A stretch of 64,000 nt of DNA from Takakia lepidozioides (Eukaryota; Streptophyta; Takakiopsida; Takakiales; Takakiaceae): positions 42,844,001-42,908,000 of the forward strand of contig CM060731.1 of assembly GCA_030704615.1 (NCBI GenBank). Reading direction: 5' to 3'. Below the pieces are notes generated by a model that had not been told where the DNA came from, searched no databases, and saw nothing but the letters and a program-made list of their open reading frames with translations. The position numbers were made by a program, and so were the translations under genes. This document shows positions 34,721 through 44,753 of this stretch, one piece after another (positions within the stretch are counted from its first letter, which is position 1; each line of letters opens with the position of its first letter).

Positions 34721-37689
34721 AAGCGAACCTGATAGTTACTCCTGTTTCTCATGTGAGCTATTTTGCCGGCTAGGTTGAAACCTCCACCACTTTGGGCAGT
34801 TGCATAACATGATGCCCAATTTTGTCTTTGCGTGGACAAACTAATATGGGTGAACATCTCTCCTCAAGAGAATCTGCTCCGAAAGGAAACAAAAAGATTA
34901 CATCACGGAAATCCATCGGTTTGTGACAAACAGAAGTAGTGGCTGCCTCAGTTGGGGTGATGTCAGACCGTCCTCCAAGTGATTGTATGCTATCTTATTG
35001 GAGTCCATGCCCACCACGGGAGTTTTGAGCGCTATTTTATGGTGGTTCCCAGAAGTTATCTGGAAATACAGCACAGGGATGCTAAGTGCATCATCCGTAG
35101 CAAAATTTGATGAAGAGGGCAGGCAGTACCTCTTACAATTTGCTGTCACCGATTCAGCTGCTTGCTTTACAAAGAGTTTGTTTACAGTTTCACTTTTGAG
35201 GATGTGGATGGAAGGATATCAGTTCCAATTTTTGGAACATCATGAGGTGAATATGCACCACCATTAATTGATGACCAAAAAGTCAGCTTCCAACACTTGG
35301 TAAGACCGTCCGATTCTGAACATGTAAAGTAGTGAATTTGACCTTTATAGCTTATTTTTTTTATACCTTGTGCTGTAAGAATGGACCAATTATGCATGTC
35401 ATGAAAAAAAATCCCATAATCCTCATTGTGGTGCCAATTGTGATACCTACAATCACATTGTTGATGTGCGATATGTACATTGTTCCCCTATTGATTTTGA
35501 TTTTGATCGCCGTTGCCCTGTGTATAAAAATGAATAGTGTAGCAATTACATGATATCATTATAAAATCCAAACCCGCCACATGACCGTTTGATATAAATA
35601 GAATCAATGGGCCAATGGGCCAGCTCAATCTGGAGGCCAAAGAGGGGGAGTCTCCAAAGATGTAAGTCTAGAAGTTATGACATCATGGGAGGCCCAAAGG
35701 ACCCAACAGACTGAGAACAGGAACAGAATTCAAAATTCAGAATTTCTAAAACAAAATCAAATAACTGCTCAAGCGTGGCATGAATGCCTCATGTAGTAGG
35801 CCGCCGTGCATTTCAGGTTCTCACAGCTAAATGCCTCTTCCATGGAGGAAGGATCGCTGAAGTACTGCCTAGATCTAGTAGTAAGCAGGAAACGATAGTG
35901 ATGCCCTGTCTCCACTTTGCCCGTTCTGCAACCAGGACAGATCCTATCCTGAGGTGGTGTGTAATCCCTTTGTACCGATTTGGAAAGTGTGGGAATCAAC
36001 TGTGCATTTTCCCAAAGCTGGTTGGAGAACTGAGAAGAGTGGTAGGAGGCATAATGATGTGGTAGTATCTGTCCATGATCTCATAGTATGTAGGACAAAA
36101 GAAAGCAACTATCTTCTACTTGGAGAAATGACATGGAAAGAACGAAAGAAACATCCACAGAAGGTCGGGAAGGCCCATAAGACAAGTAATAGAGATAGAA
36201 GATGGGGACCTGAATGAGCCATCTTTGATCAGGAACTCCTCTAGGGCTACACCAAGTTCTTCAGCTAATAATCCGCTCACCCTCTGGAATCATCATCCAG
36301 ATTTCACTGTTGCTTTCAGGGATTGAAGTCTGGTGAACCATTCTTGGTTGTTTGTGGGATATGAGCGACATAGGAAGGTTTGAAGGTGTTCTCAATGTGT
36401 ATGCTGAGTTGACGATGGGGGTTTAGAATATCTTGCTCTTGCGACTTGACTACCGGGGGCTCATAAGGGTATTCGATTTTGGGCACAATGGGCTTCAAAT
36501 GGTGAGATAGCTGACAAATAAAGATCCGAGTTTTGGTATCCCAGACCATGTCTACAACTCATTGTGAAAAGCAAAAAATGCAAACTAGCCTTCCATAAAA
36601 TGGGAGTTTAAGTTGATGTGTTGGAATGTGCAGTTGATTGCAAGGGCATACCCATATATAGATGTGACCAGAATACCATCCCTCCCATTTCAATATACAA
36701 AGGAAAACTAACAAGAGATTGTCTAATATCCATTTCCATGAAAAAATATTCTTGATCACGTTGTTCAAAACTTCCAACGTTGAAGACATTGGTTAAAACT
36801 TATGCAATACAATTAATTTAAAAAAAAAAAAAACCTTGCAAGAGGACAATGTGAAACAACAACGTGGGCAACTACCAACAATACTCCGAAAACAAATGTA
36901 AACTACGGTGGGGGTGTTCAATGTCGTGTGAGCACAAATCCACATTTAATAGGTCGACCTATTCCATGACATTAGATATTCAGCAATAAAAATTTCGCAC
37001 TTTTTCGATCAAAATAGAATATTCTGTCGTAAATTCCCTATTTTCGAAAGGATGAAATTGCCAAACTTCTCCAAATAGAATATGAATCTTGGATGAATTC
37101 ACCAAATACGGATGATATACATGGATGGAAGTACAGATGAGGATGATTATATCCAGATTTCAGTGGATGAACAGAAAATATGGCTATTTCTTGCAAAACT
37201 CAGTAGCCACTCCTGTTATTTTCCAAATTAAAAAGAAAAACACCGGTTGGAACCATTAAAAATATTAAAATCTGCAAAAACTACATAGAAAAATCTACTT
37301 CATCAAAACCGGAAATGGGTCTCTCTGGCAGCACCCACGTGGCAAGAATAGCATGTTGGCATGGTTAGAAAAGTGGCTATATACTAGGTGGCACGTTTTA
37401 ACGGGTCCATGTAGGCAAAATCAGGCTCCTGATTTTCAACTAACGGCGCTTTTTGGCAATTTTTGTGGTTTTTACCCCACATAATTCCTTTGTACAAGTA
37501 GCTGACCCATTATGTTATTCTGGTTATCTGGATTTTCTCGCTCCGGATGAAAACCAACTAGTAGTGGCAAGAAATTTGAGAAGCCATATGCAAATGGTCA
37601 GGACTCTGGGACAAAGTTCAAAGTGGACTCTCTGATCAGGGGGCAAGCCATGGCTTATATCAAAGGGGTAACTCCCAAAGGCTTATAAG
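34721..37689. other. Intergenic, no gene established
   Basis: Frames of 60-95 codons on both strands (34983-35267, 35784-36217, 36316-36549) match no family I know. A poly-A run lies near 36825. Nothing else was recognised. Confidence 0.35.
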
Positions 37690-37740
37690 GGGAGCTACAG
37701 CTCACAAATCACACCCCTTAATTATAGTGGGAGGCAAGAG
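37690..37740 (+). repeat. Dispersed motif copy 4, at the inner edge of arm B
   Basis: 'gctacagctcacaaatcac' then 'accccttaattatagtggga'. Arm B homology begins inside or directly after this motif. Compare 32750-32812, 'cgacagctcacaaatcaggc'. Confidence 0.55.
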
Positions 37741-38737
37741 CCCAAGGCTCAAACATGCTCTTGTAGTGGAAGACGAAGCGAGGGCGAAAAGGGCGAAAAC
37801 ATGCTCGTGTAGTGGAAGATGAAGAGAGTGTGCTGGGCAGCTGCCCAAAAACCACACGCTGTTTTAGATTTAGCATTGGGGCGGGGGGTAAGTGTTAAAT
37901 TCGCCTTAAACCAGGAAGGGGAAGATAACATTTATTAGCACTAAAATACCTGGAGCAGGGCAGTGCGGCCGGAAATCACTGGATAGCAGTTGTTAACACT
38001 CCTTTAACACTAGCGTAGCAGGCGATAGCAGGCTGGTGCGGCCGGGGCCTTAGTTTGTTGTAATTTTATCAATAGTAATTGAACCGACATCATAAGTTTT
38101 TGGGTCCAAATTTGAGATATTGGACGGCTGCTGGAAGCAACAGGAAAAGAAGTTCACTTTCCTTGAAGTGGAAGCTTTTGGCTTGTTTGAGATCGGCAGC
38201 TCAAGTACTTATTGAGAACAGTGGGAGTCACGCCAGCGACCAGCACCTGCTTCCATGTACACTAGCAGTATCACCGATTGATGCATAAACTATGCAAGCT
38301 GCTGTCAACATCCATGCAAGTTAGTCAAGCACTCTATTTGAAGCAGCGCCGTGAGAAACATACAAACATGTCCTATGATGCTGAACAAACTTGTGCACAG
38401 GGCTGCCCCTCTGATCAAGCTCATTACAAATCGTATGCACTTCATCTTCAAGCTTTGGAGAAGCTCCACCATGCAGACCAGAATTGGGACAGCACTCTGA
38501 TTTCCTGAAGCTATCACCAGAGTCAGTCAAAATCTCTCCTTCAGCCAAGTGCAATTATGGGCTGACTTCCCACCTATGCTGGGTAGACCCCACTATCATT
38601 TCCTGAGAATATGCCAAAGGAAATGCCATCAACAGTGCATCATGGTCAGTATCCTAAGAAAATGGTGGATGAACTGAATAGCTACACAGATCAATGAATG
38701 AAGCAAGACACTAGCACTTTTCCAGGAAAACATCTTT

Positions 38738-41665
38738 TCACCAGTAATCCCCACAAGAACAAACCCCATCTTCGAAATGGTGAAAGCGATTAGCATCCCG
38801 TACAACAATTGCCCGGCCAACAATCTTTGAGATGAATTTGGTGGAGGTGTGGCAGTCACCACACACCCGAAGATTCTTGATCAGACGGAGATGCGTCCCA
38901 GGGGCCGTGCTGATCAGCCCGAAAGCAATAGCCAGCCTCTCACTGTGGTGGCAGAGAGAAAATTCCTTTTGCTCCTCCCCCACATCATGCAATACAAAGC
39001 GCGTGTCAGGCACATACCCTGCCTCCTTCATCTGCCCAGACAATCTTCTCAGCTCAGCATGGATTTCCTCAATTCTGGGATGCAATTTGTCATCTACAAC
39101 AAACGTGTGCACCCTGTTGCCAATCTCAATGCGGCAGCGACCTGGCTCCTTTCTAACCCCTCTGGCCTTCATCATTTTTCTCACCTTTGCAGTATCGTCC
39201 CACCTACCAGCTGCGGCATAGATGTTTGATAGCAACACGTAAGTTGCAGCATCCTGTTCATCCCATTTGAGAATAGATGTTGCCGCACGTTCAGCCATCT
39301 CTACATTGCCATGGATTCTGCAGGCACCAAGCAAGGCCCTCCAAACCACAGCATCTGGGCTCATGGGCATGTTATTAATGAGGTCCTCGGCCTCATCCAA
39401 TCGCCCGGCACGTCCAAGAAGGTCCACCATGCAGCCAAAGTGCTTTCCTGTTGGAGTGACACCATGATCTTGACTCAGGGAACCGAAGTAGCATCTTCCT
39501 TCATCCAGTAGGCCAACGTGGCTACATGCAGAGAGAACACATATATAGGTGATACTGTCTGGCTTCAAGCCTTCCATTTGCATTCCTTCAAATAGTCGCA
39601 GGGCTTCCCTATGACAACCATGCTGGGCATATCCTGCGATCATCACATTCCAGGCCACCACATCTCGTTCGGCCATAGTATCAAACACTCCCCTTGCATC
39701 TTCAATGCACCCACATTTAGCATACATGTCCACCAGGGCAGTGTTCAGAATGACGTCTGGGACAATTCCAGCTTTGACGATGTCACCATGGACCTCTTTG
39801 CCCTTTTCCAGCGCTGCCAGTCTCGCACATGCATTGCAAACACAAACAAACGTGATGCGGTCGGCCTTCACCCCTTCCTCCATCATTTGCTCATATGTCT
39901 CCAAAGCCTCCATCCCGCACCCCTGCTGTGCATATCCTGCTATCATCGCATTCCACGACACCACATCACGTTCAGCCATAATGACAAACACTCCCTTTGC
40001 ATCTTCAATGCTCCCACATTTGGCATACATGTCCACCAGGGTACTGTTCAGAATGACATCTGGTACAATTCCAGCTTTGACAATGTCACCATGGACCTCT
40101 TTGCCCTTTTCAAGAGCTGCCAAGCTCGCACATGCATTGCAAACGCAAACGAATGTGATGTGGTCGGGCTTCACCCCTTCCCGCATCATTTGCTCATAGG
40201 TCTCCAAAGCCTCCATCCCGCACCCCTGCTGTGCATATCCTGTGATCATCACATTCCACGACACCACATTTCGTTCAGCCATATTGTCGAACACTGCCTT
40301 TGCATCTTCAATGCACCCACATTTCCCATACATGTCCACCAGGGCAGTGTTCAGAATGCAATCTGGCACAATTCCAGCTTTGACAATGTCACCATGGACC
40401 TCTTTGCCCTTTTCCGGGGCTCCCAGGCTTGCACATGCATTGCAAATGCAACCAAATGTGACGTGGTCAGGCTTCACTCCATCCCGCATCATTTGCTCAT
40501 AGGTCTCCAAAGCCTCCATCCCAGACCCCTGCTGTGCATATCCTGCGATCATCGCGTTCCACGACACCACATTCCGTTCAGCCATACTGTCGAACACTGC
40601 CTTTGCATCTTCAATGCTCCTACATTTGGCATACATGTCCACCAGGGCAGTGTTCAGAATGACATCTGGCACAAATCCAGCTTTGACGATGTCACCATGG
40701 ACCTCTTTGCCCTTTTCCAGGGCTCCAAGGCTTGCACATGCATTGCAAATGCAAACAAACGTGATGTGGTCGGGCTTCACCCCGTCCCGCATCATTTGCT
40801 CATAGGTCTCCAAAGCCTCCATCCCACACCCCTGCTGTGCATATCCTGCAATCATCGCATTCCACGACACCACATCACGTTCAGCCATAGTAACAAACAC
40901 TCCCTTTGCATCCTCAATACTCCCACATTTGGCATACATATCCAGCAAGGCAGTGTTCAGAATGACATCTGGTACAATTCCAGCTTTGATAATGTCACCA
41001 TGGACCTCTTTGCCCTTTTCCGGGGTTGCCAGGCTCGCACATGCATTGCAAACGGAAGCAAACGTGATCCGGTCGGGCTTCACCCCTTCCTGCATCATCT
41101 GGTCATAGGTCTCCAAAGCATTCGTACTACACCCATGCTTGGTGAATCCTGCCAACATTATGTTCCACGTGATCAAAGATCGTTGAGGCATTCTGTTGAA
41201 CACTTGGTGAGCATCCATGATGCTCCCGCACTTAACATACATGTTCACAAGGGTATTGTGTAGAAAAACGTTTGGCTTGAATCCACTTTGGATAATGTGA
41301 GCATGCACCTGCTTTCCAGCTTCCAGGCCTTTCATCTTGATGCACTTATGCAAGAGACAGACATACGTATCTGAATCTGCTGAAATGCCTCCTCCTTCGT
41401 TTAAAGTCTGTAGAGCCTCTGTCAGTCTGCCTGCCTCACAAAGCATCTTCACATGCCCAGAAGTCCCAGAGGAGGCATTGTGGACTCCCTTTCTTGGTCC
41501 TCTTTCAGAAGCTGTGGTCATGGTCGAGGTGCCTGAATTTATCAACTGTGCCGCTGCCGCTGCTGCTTCCAGTTGACCATCTACCCATGCAGGTTTCTTG
41601 TAGCTATTGATCCACAGGTAATCATAGGTAATCTTGTGCTTGAAATCCGGCCCTCTTGGATGCAT
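38738..41665 (-). CDS. PDF-PPR-DYW fusion protein, main exon (arm B)
   Basis: 975 residues, differing from the arm A protein at three positions (G for A in 'CASLGAPEKG', K for N in 'AALEKGK', E for K in 'CHREALRLF'). It has the same architecture: PDF second half ('GPDFKHKITYDYLW'), PLS PPR array with five near-identical 101-residue triplets, E region, and DYW domain with HSE, CGDCH and terminal DYW intact. The frame upstream of the acceptor 'gtccag' is shorter than in arm A because of a one-base indel, which supports a spliced start at 41665. In this arm the upstream PDF exon (41860-41960) ends in phase 0 and would splice in frame, so arm B is the better candidate for the active fusion gene. 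Confidence 0.88.
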   Translation of the reverse strand: MHPRGPDFKHKITYDYLWINSYKKPAWVDGQLEAAAAAAQLINSGTSTMTTASERGPRKGVHNASSGTSGHVKMLCEAGRLTEALQTLNEGGGISADSDTYVCLLHKCIKMKGLEAGKQVHAHIIQSGFKPNVFLHNTLVNMYVKCGSIMDAHQVFNRMPQRSLITWNIMLAGFTKHGCSTNALETYDQMMQEGVKPDRITFASVCNACASLATPEKGKEVHGDIIKAGIVPDVILNTALLDMYAKCGSIEDAKGVFVTMAERDVVSWNAMIAGYAQQGCGMEALETYEQMMRDGVKPDHITFVCICNACASLGALEKGKEVHGDIVKAGFVPDVILNTALVDMYAKCRSIEDAKAVFDSMAERNVVSWNAMIAGYAQQGSGMEALETYEQMMRDGVKPDHVTFGCICNACASLGAPEKGKEVHGDIVKAGIVPDCILNTALVDMYGKCGCIEDAKAVFDNMAERNVVSWNVMITGYAQQGCGMEALETYEQMMREGVKPDHITFVCVCNACASLAALEKGKEVHGDIVKAGIVPDVILNSTLVDMYAKCGSIEDAKGVFVIMAERDVVSWNAMIAGYAQQGCGMEALETYEQMMEEGVKADRITFVCVCNACARLAALEKGKEVHGDIVKAGIVPDVILNTALVDMYAKCGCIEDARGVFDTMAERDVVAWNVMIAGYAQHGCHREALRLFEGMQMEGLKPDSITYICVLSACSHVGLLDEGRCYFGSLSQDHGVTPTGKHFGCMVDLLGRAGRLDEAEDLINNMPMSPDAVVWRALLGACRIHGNVEMAERAATSILKWDEQDAATYVLLSNIYAAAGRWDDTAKVRKMMKARGVRKEPGRCRIEIGNRVHTFVVDDKLHPRIEEIHAELRRLSGQMKEAGYVPDTRFVLHDVGEEQKEFSLCHHSERLAIAFGLISTAPGTHLRLIKNLRVCGDCHTSTKFISKIVGRAIVVRDANRFHHFEDGVCSCGDYW

Positions 41666-41859
41666 CTGGACCCACACTCTATCCTTGCTCCCTCAGCTAT
41701 GCGTGCCTCTGCACACATCATGCATAGATCCCCGCCTTGCTGCTAGCAGCTGATAATAACAGTCTAGATTTGCTCTCACAAACAACCCAACCCTACTTAT
41801 CACACTAGTTCCTATGCTCAATTGTGTCTGCTTCTCTCTCTAATCTAACAGGCATTCAC

Positions 41860-41960
41860 CTTTTTGCCTCGATTGTCCCACCATTGACTGGGGTCGGAGA
41901 AGTATGCATTCCAAAGCTTCTCCTCGTCTCTGTTATCTGTTTTTGGTTACTTTCCTGTTG
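41860..41960 (-). CDS. PDF-motif N-half exon upstream of the arm B PPR exon, in frame
   Basis: Reads 'DNRDEEKLWNAYF', 'SDPSQWWDNRGKK', with donor AAAAAG|GTGAATG in phase 0. Spliced to 41665 the junction becomes 'NRGKK' + 'MHPRGPDFKHK', which restores a complete OSB PDF motif (WWDNR..K.. ..PDFKHK). The 5' border is uncertain because an in-frame TAA lies upstream. Further upstream on this strand are the decayed second half (about 42090-42253), another first half (42408-42503) and the truncated core (42764-42808). Confidence 0.6.
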
Positions 41961-43542
41961 CCAGGTTGGCAGTAAAATGTCAAACATTCCAAACAACCAT
42001 AGATCCACCCAACGACCTAGCTTGCAGAATTCAACATAAAAAATTAGGGATGACTGTAATAAGAGGGAAAAACAGGCCAAAATGTGTTGAAGAAGGTGCC
42101 TTCATTAGCAGTGCCTGATTCTATCAATTGTGCTGCCGCTGCTGCTTCCAGTTGACCATCTACCCATGCAGGTTTCTTGTAGCTATTGATCCAGAGGAAA
42201 TCATAAGTAATCTTGAGTTTGAAAACAGCCCTCTTGGATGAATCTGGACCCACACTCTATCCCTGCTCCTTCAGCTGTCCCTACCTCTGCGCAAATCATG
42301 CGCCTTGCTGCTAGCAGCTGACAATGACGGTGTACCCTTGTCACACTAGTTCCAATGTTGAATTGCGTCTGGTTCTCTCTATGATCCAACATACATTCAC
42401 CTTTTTGCCTTGATCGTCCCACCATTGACTGGGGTCGGAAAAGTATTCATTCCAAAGCTTCTCCTCATCTCCGTTATCTGTTTTTGGGTACTCTCCTGCT
42501 GCCAGCAACATGTCAAAATTCACTACAAACCACCACCCAACGAGCTAACTTACAGAATTTTACATGCAAAATCAGGGACGAGTCGCATGAGAGGGCAAAA
42601 ACAGGCTGAAAAAGGTTGAAGAAGGAGCCTCACCACATTGTCCTTGTCTTTGTGTCATGACCCATGGAGGATTCATACCAAATCGTGATACTAACAGGAG
42701 GAGCCAAGAGCCCCATTTGCAAGATGGACAAACTTCTTCACCTAGTACATTAAGAAGCCACACCTTGCGATTGTCCCACCATCGTGAAGGATCAGCTCTG
42801 CTCGTGCTCCAAGGTAGACTTTTGTGCCCGAAAATCCGACAGTCTCAACATTTTGACAACTTCCTTCACGGAGAGGTGCTAGGGAGCTTTCAACAACATT
42901 CATGCAAGTCGCTTTGGGCTCCATTGGACTCTACACAATGAGGAACACACCAACATGTCCAAACTTACACAGATGCTAAACCAGCTTAAGTCTGCAGTCC
43001 GGAGATTTTAGTGTGGTCTCTGAAAACGACCAGGAGCAGCTAAGCATCTCCAGTCTTGTTGTAAATTTCAACCAATTTCTTGCATCGGGGTTGCGAGTAC
43101 ACAGCCCAAAACATATCTTCTGCCAATTTCTCACTCACCGGGGGAGATGGCAGCGTCTTCCGGTGTTCTCCTGACCGCACAGGCCGACTCCATACACCAG
43201 TGCCTGTCCACTCGCTTCAGTCATGCGGGAGCGTCATGCAGCGGATTGAGGGGCTCGGCTGTGGAGCCGAAACCGGCATTACCCTCGGCAATGCGCACAG
43301 GATGGAATCCCTTGCATGTAGTAGCAATGGCGCCTTGCCAACCTTCAGGGGTGCCGTTCAAATCAGGTGTGACACGAAACACTTCGCGGTTTTCTTCTTG
43401 TGTTCGCCATGTTGTATGCACCGTAGGATCCAGGCGTGGAATTGTCTGCTGAGAAATCTAGCAGAAACAAGGCAAAGAATCAAGAAAGCACAAGTGAGTG
43501 TTAGACAAGGCGGATATGTATATCTCGCACGTAGGTCAACGC

Positions 43543-43614
43543 TGGAGCATGGAACAGCGGTGGCAGGAGTTCTGTGAAGTTCCTTCACAATGGTGGGACT
43601 GCAGTGTTCACAAG
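43543..43614 (+). CDS. PDF-motif N-half exon (divergent), arm B
   Basis: Same sequence as 992-1063 on the opposite strand: 'WSMEQRWQEF', 'CEVPSQWWDCSVHK', donor AAG|GTGAGC. It lies opposite in orientation to the arm B PPR gene. Status as a used exon is unknown. Confidence 0.5.
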
Positions 43615-43688
43615 GTGAGCTTTCCCCAGGATGTATGTCTGAGGGAGGAACTCTGGTATGGTAATACTGGGTGGATTGGATTGCACCC

Positions 43689-44753
43689 AGTACGTGAAAG
43701 AGCGTTTTACAAGGCAGCTTCCTTCCTCGCAATGACACTGGAGAGAGGTATGGAGGATGACACATGCAGGGAAGAGTATTAGACACCATCTTGCCTTGAT
43801 CTAGTTCTACTCCAAATAAACAAATTTCCCCCATAGCCTGAGGCTGCTGCAATGTCCACAATCCTAAGAGCGTACAAATGGGGAATCTGAGGCTTGACCT
43901 GTCATCCCAATGAACTCATGTGAGCCTCAACAGTGAACCATATCAAGCATCCAAACTACCAAGTGAAGGCACATACGTTTTGCCAGATCAATGTCCACCT
44001 CTGAAGTAGAGGTCCGTGAAGTAGAGTGTTTTAACTACAATCAAAAGGGAGGCATGGTGCCAAATGTTCATTAGAAGATTGTGGACTGGTTCTAGCAAAC
44101 ACAATACACGCCCTCTTAAGAGGACTCTAACAAGTGAAGGTCATCACTTCCCAATCGCGCCCTTTCAAATTACGGTGATATATAAACAAGTTGCTCCTTT
44201 GACATAAAAAGAACTACTTTTCTTGCTGCTGGTGACTGTTTGACCTAACCCAGAAGTCCCCACAAGCAAAGGTACAAGAGACAGCCCCATCTCTAGGTCA
44301 CCTAACTACTAGTATTGCGGCCACAGGACCTCACCACTGTCAGAAGCTTCAGTCAACAAGTCAAAATGGGTTGGACACATGCTTGAGGACACGCTGAGTA
44401 GCAAACAGATAAGCTCTGAAATGAGAACGAATGGAGGAATTTACTCTTCATTCCCCGTAGGGTATATCCTATCATCACACCAGAAATTATCCTCAATTTC
44501 ATTACAGGCTGTACAAGGGCTCCATCACCCTCTGGTGCCCCCAAAACCTCTCAGCTTCCCCAAAAGGTTTCAAGAGCAGCAAAAGATAGTTTAAGCAAAA
44601 AAAATGGGACCTAGACCACTACAGTAACCTCCTTAGCAAAAATCAATTCAATGTGGAGCAAGAAAACCATGTAAAGCTTCCTATAGATACCCATTTGCTC
44701 CTATTTACACCCAAACCAACTGTATACATGTGGAGCTACACAAGGCAATCTTG
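43689..44753. other. Intergenic, no gene recognised
   Basis: Unique sequence beyond the arm. It probably includes the 3' UTR of the gene ending at 44754. Confidence 0.4.

Larger units (their letters stand above)
37735..43688 (-). repeat. Arm B of a large inverted duplication
   Basis: Reverse-complement copy of 918-6852. At its inner edge (37735) it abuts a copy of a dispersed motif of about 45 bp (37690-37740). At its outer edge (43688) homology to arm A stops, although arm A continues to match a third copy (about 14355-15240) past the equivalent point. That polarity suggests arm B is the derived copy. It has an extra 11 bp in its inner part (near 38022) that looks like a short local duplication. 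Confidence 0.95.
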
